DNA of 64,000 bases. Origin: Flavobacteriaceae bacterium. Lineage in GTDB: Bacteria; Bacteroidota; Bacteroidia; Flavobacteriales; Flavobacteriaceae. The notes beneath the pieces were generated by a model that was not told where the DNA came from, made no database searches, and was given only the letters and a program-made list of their open reading frames with translations. Positions 57,434-64,000 of this stretch are shown here, one piece after another. The position numbers and the translations under genes were made by a program. How positions within the stretch are numbered: the stretch's first letter is position 1; every line of letters starts with the position of its first letter. The DNA lies in NCBI GenBank assembly GCA_028284005.1, contig JANQSO010000006.1, forward strand, positions 124,001 through 188,000, in the 5' to 3' direction.

Positions 57434-58276
57434 TTGAACAGAATTCTCATACTTGGTGCCAGCGGTTTTATTGGCAATACATTGTATAAAGAGCTTCTTC
57501 CTTACTTTGATGTCTACGGAACTTACGCCTCGGACAATAGTACATTAAAGGACAATCAGGTGTTGTTCCAATTCAATGTGGAAAAGGACGATATTTTTGA
57601 TGTATTGGAAAAAGTTCGCCCCAACTTTATTATCTCTTCCCTACGAGGAAGTTATAAAGCACAATTAAAAATGCACCGGCAATTGGCAAATTATGTTCTG
57701 ACCAATAAAGATTCCAAACTGCTCTTCTTGTCAACAGTAAATGTTTTTGATGGAAAATTTGAATTTCCATCGTATGAGAATGACAATACCATATCTGAAA
57801 GTGACTACGGAAAGTATAAGATCTCCGTGGAAAAAATATTGAAGGAGCTTCCGTTAAAGAAATACGCGATTTTACGTTTACCAATGGTTTTGGGTGTTAA
57901 TTCCCCAAGGGTCCTTCAACTAAAACAAGCTATAAAGCATAAGGCAGCTTTTGAGGTATACCCAAATTTAATTATCAGTCTAACAACAGCAAATAAAGTG
58001 GCTCAGCAGGTGCACTATATCATAAATAAAAACCTGGGAGGTATCTTCCATTTAGCGAGTAAGGACATGATACACCATGAGGACCTGTTTAGAGAGCTTA
58101 CTACTAAACTAAGTGATGAAATGCCTATATTTAAAAGGGTTTTTAGCAGAAATGAAGAAAGTTACCTTGCAATTCTACCTAAAAAGAACAAGTTGCCGAA
58201 AACGTATAGGATCACCGTAGCAGAGGTACTGGAAGAAAGTACACTCAAAGAAGAAATTAGCACATTAAAAAACTAA
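57434..58276 (+). CDS. NAD(P)-dependent sugar-nucleotide reductase/epimerase, RmlD-like
   Basis: 280-aa extended short-chain dehydrogenase. It starts at TTG 57434, giving the Rossmann motif ILGASGFIGNTLYKE at once. The catalytic tetrad appears as Ser in FLSTVNVFDG and Tyr/Lys in SDYGKYKISVEK (YxxxK), followed by LRLPMVLGV. The closest general type is dTDP-4-dehydrorhamnose reductase. The true substrate is unknown and there is no sugar-synthesis cluster nearby. It lies between gcvT (2 bp upstream) and phhB (12 bp downstream). Confidence 0.82.
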   Translation: MNRILILGASGFIGNTLYKELLPYFDVYGTYASDNSTLKDNQVLFQFNVEKDDIFDVLEKVRPNFIISSLRGSYKAQLKMHRQLANYVLTNKDSKLLFLSTVNVFDGKFEFPSYENDNTISESDYGKYKISVEKILKELPLKKYAILRLPMVLGVNSPRVLQLKQAIKHKAAFEVYPNLIISLTTANKVAQQVHYIINKNLGGIFHLASKDMIHHEDLFRELTTKLSDEMPIFKRVFSRNEESYLAILPKKNKLPKTYRITVAEVLEESTLKEEISTLKN

Positions 58277-58288
58277 ATTTTACCGACT

Positions 58289-58570
58289 ATGAAAGCACTT
58301 ACCAAACAAGAAATAAAAGACAGATTAGTAGATTTTCAAGATTGGGAATACCACGAAAATGCAATACATACTTCCATAGAATTCAGAGATTTTAAAGATG
58401 CTTTTTCAGTGATGACCCGCATTGCTTTTGAAGCAGAAAAAATGAATCATCACCCGGATTGGTCCAATGTATACAATTCGCTAAGTATAAGCCTTTCTAC
58501 TCATGATGCCGGTGGTGTAACCGAAAAGGATTTCGAGTTGGCAGCCATTATTGACAGCCTGGTAAGCTAG
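58289..58570 (+). CDS. phhB: 4a-hydroxytetrahydrobiopterin dehydratase
   Basis: 93-aa pterin-4a-carbinolamine dehydratase. The signature ending EAEKMNHHPDWSNVYN contains the catalytic His pair followed by the family's HxP, then HDAGGVTEKDFELAAIID. It dehydrates the carbinolamine made by aromatic amino acid hydroxylases; it may also help pterin repair. Length is normal. Confidence 0.95.
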   Translation: MKALTKQEIKDRLVDFQDWEYHENAIHTSIEFRDFKDAFSVMTRIAFEAEKMNHHPDWSNVYNSLSISLSTHDAGGVTEKDFELAAIIDSLVS

Positions 58571-58572
58571 AC

Positions 58573-58602
58573 TTTGTCGTCTGCTCTATTTTTATATTTT
58601 TG
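58573..58602 (+). promoter_or_regulatory. Bacteroidota-type promoter of the YebC gene
   Basis: TTTG at 58573-58576, an 18-bp spacer and TATTTTTG at 58595-58602, both exact consensus elements, 18 bp before the ATG. Among the best promoters in the window. Confidence 0.55.
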
Positions 58603-58620
58603 TAACAAATTTTAATACCT

Positions 58621-59343
58621 ATGGGAAGAGCGTTTGAATTTCGCAAAGCACGTAAAATGAAGAGATGGTCTGCTATGTCCAAAGCCTTTACGCGTATTGG
58701 TAAAGATATAGTGATGGCGGTAAAAGAAGGCGGCCCGGATCCCGATTCCAATTCCCGATTACGCGCGGTAATACAAAATGCGAAAGCAGTGAACATGCCT
58801 AAAGAAAATGTTGAGAGGGCTATAAAACGGGCTACAGATAAAAGCTTAGGTGATTTCAAAGAAGTTCTGTTTGAAGGCTATGCACAACACGGCATTGCTG
58901 TTCTTATAGAAACAGCAACTGATAATAATACACGTACCGTTGCTAATGTTCGCTCCTATTTCAATAAATGCGATGGTAATTTAGGTACTTCAGGCTCTGT
59001 AGTTTTTATGTTCGACCATACCTGTAATTTCCGGATCAATGGTGAAGGACTGGATCTTGAAGAACTGGAACTGGAACTTATTGACCACGGAGTGGAAGAG
59101 ATATTTGAAGATGATGACGGAGTACTTATCTATGCTCCCTTTGAAAGTTTTGGCGCAATACAATCCTATTTGGAAGGCAATACTATAGAAATTCTCTCTT
59201 CAGGGTTTGAACGTATTCCACAAGTTACCAAAAAGCTATCCCCGGAAGAAGCCGCCGATGTTGAAAAACTACTTGAAAAATTGGAGGAAGATGATGATGT
59301 ACAGAATGTATATCACACTATGGAAGAAACTTCAGCAGAATAA
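58621..59343 (+). CDS. YebC/PmpR-family protein
   Basis: 240-aa member of the YebC/TACO1 family, which helps translation of proline-rich stretches and was earlier regarded as a transcriptional regulator. It begins MGRAFEFRKARKMKRWSAMS, with the conserved basic N-terminus (K/R-rich, then FTRIGKDIVMAVKEGGPDP). NMPKENVERAIKRATDK follows, and the acidic C-terminal domain ends TMEETSAE. Own promoter upstream; converges with the acyltransferase gene. Confidence 0.93.
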   Translation: MGRAFEFRKARKMKRWSAMSKAFTRIGKDIVMAVKEGGPDPDSNSRLRAVIQNAKAVNMPKENVERAIKRATDKSLGDFKEVLFEGYAQHGIAVLIETATDNNTRTVANVRSYFNKCDGNLGTSGSVVFMFDHTCNFRINGEGLDLEELELELIDHGVEEIFEDDDGVLIYAPFESFGAIQSYLEGNTIEILSSGFERIPQVTKKLSPEEAADVEKLLEKLEEDDDVQNVYHTMEETSAE

Positions 59344-59346
59344 GGT

Positions 59347-59883
59347 TTAAGTATACTCAGGCCTCTTCCCTACTACTCCTTCATAAAATGAATGAAGCTT
59401 TACTGTATCTTCTTCGATGTTACCTGTAATATAAAAAGGCGCATTGACAATAACTGTCTTGGTTTTATAATCAAAAGATACCGGAATGATGGGAACATTC
59501 GCTGCCTTAGCTATATAATAGTACCCTGTTTTCCATGCATCGACTTTTTTACGGGTCCCTTCAGGAGCTAAAGCCAACCGGAACTCTTCCTTTTCATTAA
59601 AAACCGATGCAATGGCTTCCACTTTATTTTGCCCTGCGGTCCTGTCCAACGGTGCTCCGCCCATCCACCTGAAATACCAACCGAACGGCCACCGAAATAG
59701 CTCTTTTTTGGCAACAAAATTTATTTCTGCCTTAAGTATTCTTCGGGCGAGGGCCCCAACATAAAAATCATGCCAGCTTGTATGAGGCACAACTATAACT
59801 ACGGCTTTTTTTATAGAAGGGTCGAAAGAGCCTTTGATCTTCCAGCCCAATAACTTGTAAAAAATAAATTTTGTAAAGCCCAT
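59347..59883 (-). CDS. PlsC-family acyltransferase
   Basis: 178-aa acyltransferase related to 1-acyl-sn-glycerol-3-phosphate acyltransferase. Motif I is HTSWHD (H-x4-D) near residue 34, GGAPLDRT near 75 is the acyl-acceptor loop, and APEGTRKKVDAWKTG near 107 is motif III (EGTR). PIIPVSFDY follows. The short length and no strong membrane helix suggest a peripheral enzyme on phosphatidate or another lipid. It is 18 bp downstream of the KdsB-KdnB gene, so the two are probably cotranscribed. Confidence 0.88.
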   Translation of the reverse strand: MGFTKFIFYKLLGWKIKGSFDPSIKKAVVIVVPHTSWHDFYVGALARRILKAEINFVAKKELFRWPFGWYFRWMGGAPLDRTAGQNKVEAIASVFNEKEEFRLALAPEGTRKKVDAWKTGYYYIAKAANVPIIPVSFDYKTKTVIVNAPFYITGNIEEDTVKLHSFYEGVVGKRPEYT

Positions 59884-59901
59884 AGCTTTGTAATGCGTAC
59901 A

Positions 59902-61731
59902 TTACATTTTTAAGTAAAGTCCTTTCAACTTATCACGGGTCATAATAGTATCCCAATTATCTCCCAAAGCGTTTTCCCAAAGCGGAACCAGACTCAAAGC
60001 AATATCGATCATTGTATTCATTTGGTGGTCCGTAAGATTGGAACACAGGTTCTTTGGGATTTCCACCCCATGGATCTCGATCATTTTTTTAAATAAGGCA
60101 ACATCATCCGGGTAAAATTCTTCCAGATGGTCAAAAACAATACAGTTTCCTATCCCATGCTTGGTTCCTAGTACATACGAAAGGCCATAGCTCATGGCGT
60201 GCGCAACTCCAACTTGCGAATAGGCAATACTCATTCCTCCATGCCATGATGCCATCATTAATTTGGCTCTGGACTCTGAATCTTCCAGTGAGTTGTCAAG
60301 GAAAATTTCCTTACACAGGTCATATGCTTTCTCACCATAACTTTGGCTAAATGCATTTAAGAATGTTCCGTTTAAGGATTCCACACAATGTATAAAACAA
60401 TCCATTCCGGTAAAAAACCATTGATTCTTGGGAACTCCAATTGTTAAGTCCGGGTCGAGTATTACCTGGTCAAAAGGAGTGTAATCACTGTTAATACCTA
60501 ATTTCTTTACAGGACCTGTAAGTACTGTTGTTCTGGAAACCTCGGCTCCGGTACCTGAAATTGTCGGTACTCCAACATGGTATACTGCTTTGTTCTTTAC
60601 AAGGTCCCATCCCTGATAGTCGGCAGCACTTCCCTTATTGGACAACATGATGGACACGGCTTTCGAAAGGTCCAGTATACTTCCACCTCCAATTCCAATT
60701 ATACCAGATGGCCGGTATGTGAATTCGGTTTTTATATCTTTTACTATTTCATCTACCTGGATCGTTTTGGGTTCTTCTTCGGCAGAAACAAATAATACCT
60801 TGTCATTAAACCGGGGGTTAATTCTGTTTATAAGTTCTTCATTGTCCTTAAAGACGTCGTCCACTAAAAAGATAAAAGGTGCTTTATCTTTACGCTGTGG
60901 GGCTAAAATGGAACCCAATTGATCAAAACTACCCTGCCCGAATACTACCTTGGGTACCATTGGGAAGTTTCTGTATTTATTATTAACGGTCTCTTTACTG
61001 TCTTCTTTCAATACTTTATTTGCTCTTATTAAATCCTCCGGAGTATCTATTTCTATTCCTTGTGTATTCGAAATTGCCATTTTTATATTTTTGCCATATT
61101 CCAGGTAACGAATGCATTCTATCTTTTCGGCGGCTTCCATAGAGCGCATTGGTAGTCTGTAAAAATCCATTAGTGCATCTTTTCTAAACGCATAGATGCC
61201 TTTATGCTTATAATATTGCACCGCAGCATTCTTATCCCGGGGATACGGTATGGGAGAACGGGAGAAGTATAAAGCAAAACTATCTTTGTCTACGGTAACC
61301 TTAACGCAGTTGGGGTCGCTTATCTCCTTCCAATCCTGGATCTCTGTCATTAAAGATGCCAGGTCGATCTTATCGGCGTCTGGGCCGTCAAAAACACTTA
61401 AGACCTGTTCCAACCCTTTCTTACTGGTAAAAGGTTCATCTCCCTGAACGTTTACCACAATATCTACATCCATATTTTCAACGGCTTCCGCAATACGGTC
61501 GCTCCCACAATCATGTTCCTTTATACTCATGATCGCTTTACCGCCATTGAGCTCTATTTCTTTAAATATGATCTCACTGTCAGTGACCACATAGACCTCA
61601 TCAAAAAGATTTGTTTCTTTGGTAGCCTCATATGTACGTACAATGACAGGTTTACCACCAAGGTCCTGCATTAGTTTTCCCGGAAAACGTGAAGCGCCAT
61701 ATCGCGCCGGAATCATTGCTATTATTTTCAA
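59902..61731 (-). CDS. Fusion of CMP-Kdo synthetase (KdsB) and 3-deoxy-manno-octulosonate 8-oxidase (KdnB)
   Basis: A single 609-aa frame. Residues 1-243 are Kds[16 protein letters not shown] at 7, NVQGDEPF at 94 and [14 protein letters not shown] at the end. KdsB makes CMP-Kdo for LPS. After a short Lys/Asp/Glu linker, residues ~256-609 are an iron-containing alcohol dehydrogenase very like KdnB of Shewanella oneidensis: [39 protein letters not shown] and metal ligands Asp444, His448, His511 and His525. KdnB oxidises C8 of Kdo for Kdo8N synthesis. The N-terminal enzyme may thus activate Kdo8N. KdnA (aminotransferase) is not in the window. Confidence 0.93.
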   Translation of the reverse strand: MKIIAMIPARYGASRFPGKLMQDLGGKPVIVRTYEATKETNLFDEVYVVTDSEIIFKEIELNGGKAIMSIKEHDCGSDRIAEAVENMDVDIVVNVQGDEPFTSKKGLEQVLSVFDGPDADKIDLASLMTEIQDWKEISDPNCVKVTVDKDSFALYFSRSPIPYPRDKNAAVQYYKHKGIYAFRKDALMDFYRLPMRSMEAAEKIECIRYLEYGKNIKMAISNTQGIEIDTPEDLIRANKVLKEDSKETVNNKYRNFPMVPKVVFGQGSFDQLGSILAPQRKDKAPFIFLVDDVFKDNEELINRINPRFNDKVLFVSAEEEPKTIQVDEIVKDIKTEFTYRPSGIIGIGGGSILDLSKAVSIMLSNKGSAADYQGWDLVKNKAVYHVGVPTISGTGAEVSRTTVLTGPVKKLGINSDYTPFDQVILDPDLTIGVPKNQWFFTGMDCFIHCVESLNGTFLNAFSQSYGEKAYDLCKEIFLDNSLEDSESRAKLMMASWHGGMSIAYSQVGVAHAMSYGLSYVLGTKHGIGNCIVFDHLEEFYPDDVALFKKMIEIHGVEIPKNLCSNLTDHQMNTMIDIALSLVPLWENALGDNWDTIMTRDKLKGLYLKM

Positions 61732-61757
61732 ACTGAAATGATTTATTATCTAGGTTC

Positions 61758-61765
61758 CAAAAATA
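61758..61765 (-). promoter_or_regulatory. Candidate -7 element (TATTTTTG) for the KdsB-KdnB gene
   Basis: Minus-strand TATTTTTG matches TAnnTTTG and ends 26 bp before the ATG at 61731, in the 40-bp gap after the DUF4126 stop. No -33 seen. Confidence 0.35.
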
Positions 61766-61771
61766 AGAAGA

Positions 61772-62350
61772 TTATGTAGTTGTCTTGTCCTTTTTTCGAA
61801 GCTTTTTATAAAACTTATAAATTCCAAAAAAAATTAACAATACAAATATAAATGCAATTATAGGAATAAAAATAGAAGTAATGGCCATGACTGTCGATGT
61901 ACCTGTTTCCACGGTTGTCACTATAGGATTAGCAACACCTCCTGTTGTAGTGGACGATCCAAGCCGCAACATCGAAGCATTACCTTTAATGGCGGTTGCG
62001 GTTCCTCCTCCTGCAATAATAGCCAACGCCCAGGTAATAATAGGATTAAGATCTGCCATAGTAGCAACCATAACGGCAGTTCCCGCAATAGCAGCCAGAG
62101 GAACAGCAATTGTATCCAGAGCATTGTCCAGCCAGGGAATATAATACCCGAAGATCTCGATAAGAGTTGCTATGGTTAGTGTAATAATGGCTGTTAAACT
62201 GCCTATCCATTGCCAACTTTCGTTTAATGGGATTACTTCATAATGCCCTGCAAGGCTTAAGACCAATAATGGAAGAAAAACACGAAAACCCACAGCGGCA
62301 GCCAAACCAATACCTAAAAAAATACTGATGATAATCTCCATGGAATCCAT
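61772..62350 (-). CDS. DUF4126 membrane protein
   Basis: 192-aa integral membrane protein with about five hydrophobic helices (for example IIISIFLGIGLAAAVGFRVF at the start and FIPIIAFIFVLLIFFGIYKF at the end). The conserved DUF4126 glycine/alanine-rich part is in between: AAIAGTAVMVATMADLNPII and AGGGTATAIKGNASMLRLG. The tail is strongly basic. Function unknown. Its start is 2 bp after the RecD-like helicase stop. Confidence 0.85.
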   Translation of the reverse strand: MDSMEIIISIFLGIGLAAAVGFRVFLPLLVLSLAGHYEVIPLNESWQWIGSLTAIITLTIATLIEIFGYYIPWLDNALDTIAVPLAAIAGTAVMVATMADLNPIITWALAIIAGGGTATAIKGNASMLRLGSSTTTGGVANPIVTTVETGTSTVMAITSIFIPIIAFIFVLLIFFGIYKFYKKLRKKDKTTT

Positions 62351-62352
62351 AG

Positions 62353-63780
62353 TTACGAATCTACAAAAAACTCATCTTTAAATCCAATCAAGTAGAGTTT
62401 TTCTTTGGCTCGCGTTACAGCCGTATACAACCATCTAAGGTATTCTTTGTCAATTCCATTAGGCAGGTAAGGCTGTTCGACAAAGACTGTGTTCCATTGC
62501 CCTCCCTGTGATTTATGGCAGGTGATAGCATAAGAGAATTTAACCTGTAACGCGTTAAAGTATTTATTGTTCTTTACAGAAAGAAAACGTTTGTAATTTG
62601 ACTTTTCCGTTGCATAGTCCTGCATTATTTCCTGATACAATTTATTGGAATCTTCATAAGACAGTGAAGGTGTTTCGGAAGTAAGTGTGTCTAAAATCAA
62701 GACTGTTTCGAAAGGTTGCATTCCCGGATAATCGACCATTCGAATTTTTACTTCAGCAAAACGAAAACCATATAGATCCTTAAAGCTAAAGATCTCCAAT
62801 ACCTCAATAATATCGCCATTAGCAATAAATCCGGCTTCGGTATGTGGTTTTACCCAAAAATAATTGTTCTTTACCACCATTAAATAGTCGCCTGTTGACA
62901 GTTCTTCTTCTTGAAAAAGTATGCGGTTCCTTATATTCTGGTTGTATAAATTCGCACGTTTATTGGAACGAACAATGATCACGGTATCTTCATTGCCCAG
63001 GGTAGAATAGCTATCATTGATAGCGTCCATAAGCTCCTGACCATCCAACGGGCGAATAACTTCCGGAAACGGACTTTCAGAGAATCTAAACACCTCAAAA
63101 AGGCCATCTTCAATACGGTTGCGTATTTTCGTAGCATTAACAAGTATACCGCTATCCTTTTGTTGCCTGACCACTTCGTCCATTTCCAGCTCGATAACCT
63201 CCTTGTTGTAATAATTTTCCAAAGTATGCTTATCCAGTGCGGGGCTAATGGATAATTTTACCGGGGGTAATTGTGCCGTATCTCCTATTAAGAGTAATTT
63301 ACAATTATGGCCGCTATATACATACTGCATCAGGTCATCAAGTAAGGACCCGTTTTCAAATAATTTTGATTCCTGGTTAATATCAGGGATCATGGAAGCT
63401 TCATCTACGATAAAAATAACATTTCTGTGTTTGTTCTTTTGTAGTGTGAAAGAAACCCCTCCTCCCTTTTGGCTCTTTGGATAATATATTTTTTTATGGA
63501 TGGTAAACGCTTCTTTGTTGGAATAGTTGCTGATCACTTTTGCTGCTCTTCCGGTAGGTGCCAGCAATACTGCAGATTTTTTTGCCTTCCACAGGTTTTT
63601 GACCAGAGTACCTATTATGGTTGTTTTCCCGGTACCTGCATATCCTTTCAGTAAAAATACTTCCTTGTTATTGCCACTCAATGCAAAGTTTGCCAACAAT
63701 TGCAGGACAATATCTTGCTTTGGAGTAGTTGTATGCGGAAAATCACTTTTTAAAAGACTGTAAAATTGAGGTACGTCCAT
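62353..63780 (-). CDS. RecD-like ATP-dependent DNA helicase (superfamily 1)
   Basis: 475-aa helicase resembling the motor part of RecD/RecD2. Walker A is KGYAGTGKTTIIGT near residue 43. Walker B is VDEASMIPD near 131, the Q-motif-like LLLIGDTAQLPPV is near 160, and motif V/VI is YAITCHKSQGGQWNTVF and AVTRAKEKLYLIG near the end. A UvrD-like C2 domain is present, but the long N-terminal extension of RecD2 is missing. It probably acts in repair or replication. First gene of the minus-strand pair with DUF4126. Confidence 0.9.
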   Translation of the reverse strand: MDVPQFYSLLKSDFPHTTTPKQDIVLQLLANFALSGNNKEVFLLKGYAGTGKTTIIGTLVKNLWKAKKSAVLLAPTGRAAKVISNYSNKEAFTIHKKIYYPKSQKGGGVSFTLQKNKHRNVIFIVDEASMIPDINQESKLFENGSLLDDLMQYVYSGHNCKLLLIGDTAQLPPVKLSISPALDKHTLENYYNKEVIELEMDEVVRQQKDSGILVNATKIRNRIEDGLFEVFRFSESPFPEVIRPLDGQELMDAINDSYSTLGNEDTVIIVRSNKRANLYNQNIRNRILFQEEELSTGDYLMVVKNNYFWVKPHTEAGFIANGDIIEVLEIFSFKDLYGFRFAEVKIRMVDYPGMQPFETVLILDTLTSETPSLSYEDSNKLYQEIMQDYATEKSNYKRFLSVKNNKYFNALQVKFSYAITCHKSQGGQWNTVFVEQPYLPNGIDKEYLRWLYTAVTRAKEKLYLIGFKDEFFVDS

Positions 63781-63859
63781 GAAATCATTACTAATCTACG
63801 AGGGTTTAAAGATAGCTATGATTTTTTCGGAATATACTTTAACGAACAAAAAAAAATTG

Positions 63860-63867
63860 TAGATTTG
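63860..63867 (+). promoter_or_regulatory. Candidate -7 element (TAGATTTG) for the gene at 63908
   Basis: TAGATTTG matches TAnnTTTG and ends 40 bp before the ATG at 63908. A TTTA near 63838 at 20-bp spacing could be a weak -33. Confidence 0.4.
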
Positions 63868-63907
63868 CGATAGACCATTTGTACAACTTATTTAAACCTT
63901 CAAAATA

Positions 63908-64000
63908 ATGAAACTTGTTATACAGCTACTTCTTTGGATTGTTATCATTTTCTTAGGATACCAACTCTACAATTCTATTAGCGGACCTATTGAATTTAAC
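63908..64000 (+). CDS. Small membrane protein, 3' part outside window (partial)
   Basis: 31 codons from the ATG at 63908 to the edge, beginning MKLVIQLLLWIVIIFLGYQL and then YNSISGPIEFN. This is an N-terminal membrane helix or uncleaved signal followed by a short linker. Similar flavobacterial proteins start the same way and are uncharacterised. Function unknown; the rest of the gene is needed. A good -7 box supports a real gene. Confidence 0.75.
   Translation, partial: MKLVIQLLLWIVIIFLGYQLYNSISGPIEFN

Noticed and set aside
59902-61731. Frameshift or misassembly explaining the KdsB-KdnB fusion
   Set aside because: The frame is continuous, both domains are full length, and the linker (residues 244-255) is a normal polar stretch; no stop or start signal lies between them. 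Assembly error cannot be fully excluded without reads.
1-64000. CRISPR arrays, insertion sequences, prophage or rRNA genes
   Set aside because: No regularly spaced repeats, transposase, integrase or phage structural gene, or rRNA sequence was found by reading.

Overview
The window is a stretch of chromosome from a member of the Bacteroidota, most likely a (marine) Flavobacteriaceae. The support is: a type IX secretion C-terminal sorting domain (50726-51613), a bacillithiol-type BshA glycosyltransferase, TamB/LptD/MlaD envelope genes in the form usual for flavobacteria, a PgpH-like 7TM-HD protein, weak ribosome binding sites, several TTG starts, and many promoters of the Bacteroidota type (-7 element TAnnTTTG). 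The sequence is moderately AT-rich by eye. There is no CRISPR array, insertion sequence, rRNA operon or phage; most of the window is ordinary conserved chromosome, with some poorly understood conserved cassettes.

Layout. 1-2563 (minus): three translationally coupled genes, a GshB-like ATP-grasp ligase, an N-formylglutamate-amidohydrolase-like hydrolase and a DUF1704/MATCAP-like HExxxH peptidase cut by the window edge. 2741-7919: MscS channel, a secreted protein, a dicarboxylate symporter, aroC and an LpxH-like phosphoesterase. 7924-13586: a large FAD/Fe-S dehydrogenase, a small outer membrane protein, a Bor-like lipoprotein and a PCMH-type flavin oxidase. 13604-23313 (minus): a nearly gap-free nine-gene run of amidase, MlaD, membrane Fe-S protein, HAD phosphatase, HdrB-like CCG protein, an unknown protein, a GH3/beta-lactamase fusion, bshA and a PrcB-like lipoprotein. 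Divergent from it are lptD and ridA, then tamB (minus), and tsaD, a TfoX-like gene and rsmE (plus).

33110-38769 holds a DUF1223 protein, a 510-bp stretch with only a small orphan ORF, a DUF4159 protein overlapping two RNA-methyltransferase-like genes, an AraC regulator with a membrane N-terminus, an SRPBCC protein and a second TfoX-like gene. 38770-39308 holds three tRNA genes on the minus strand (Ser-GCT, Pro-TGG, Arg-TCT) and a duplicated tRNA-Arg 3' end plus terminator. 39415-54655 holds the 7TM-HD phosphodiesterase, thiolase, an NlpC/P60 hydrolase, a TPR protein, gyrA, clpC, a DksA-like zinc-finger protein, a T9SS cargo, hutH and a TlpA-like lipoprotein. 54688-64000 holds nnrDE, gcvT, an RmlD-like reductase, phhB, a YebC-family gene, an acyltransferase, a KdsB-KdnB fusion, a DUF4126 protein, a RecD-like helicase and the start of a small membrane protein.

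How the parts fit. Cell-envelope biogenesis is the dominant theme: LPS (LptD, LpxH-like, KdsB-KdnB), outer-membrane assembly (TamB), phospholipid transport (MlaD) and peptidoglycan turnover (amidase, GH3, NlpC/P60). The most striking single gene is the 609-aa KdsB-KdnB fusion. It predicts that this organism makes 8-amino-Kdo (Kdo8N) in its LPS. The most promising uncharacterised system is the three-gene ligase/hydrolase/peptidase cassette at the left edge. Its 'glutathione synthase' is unlikely to make glutathione, because bshA indicates bacillithiol is the cell's thiol.
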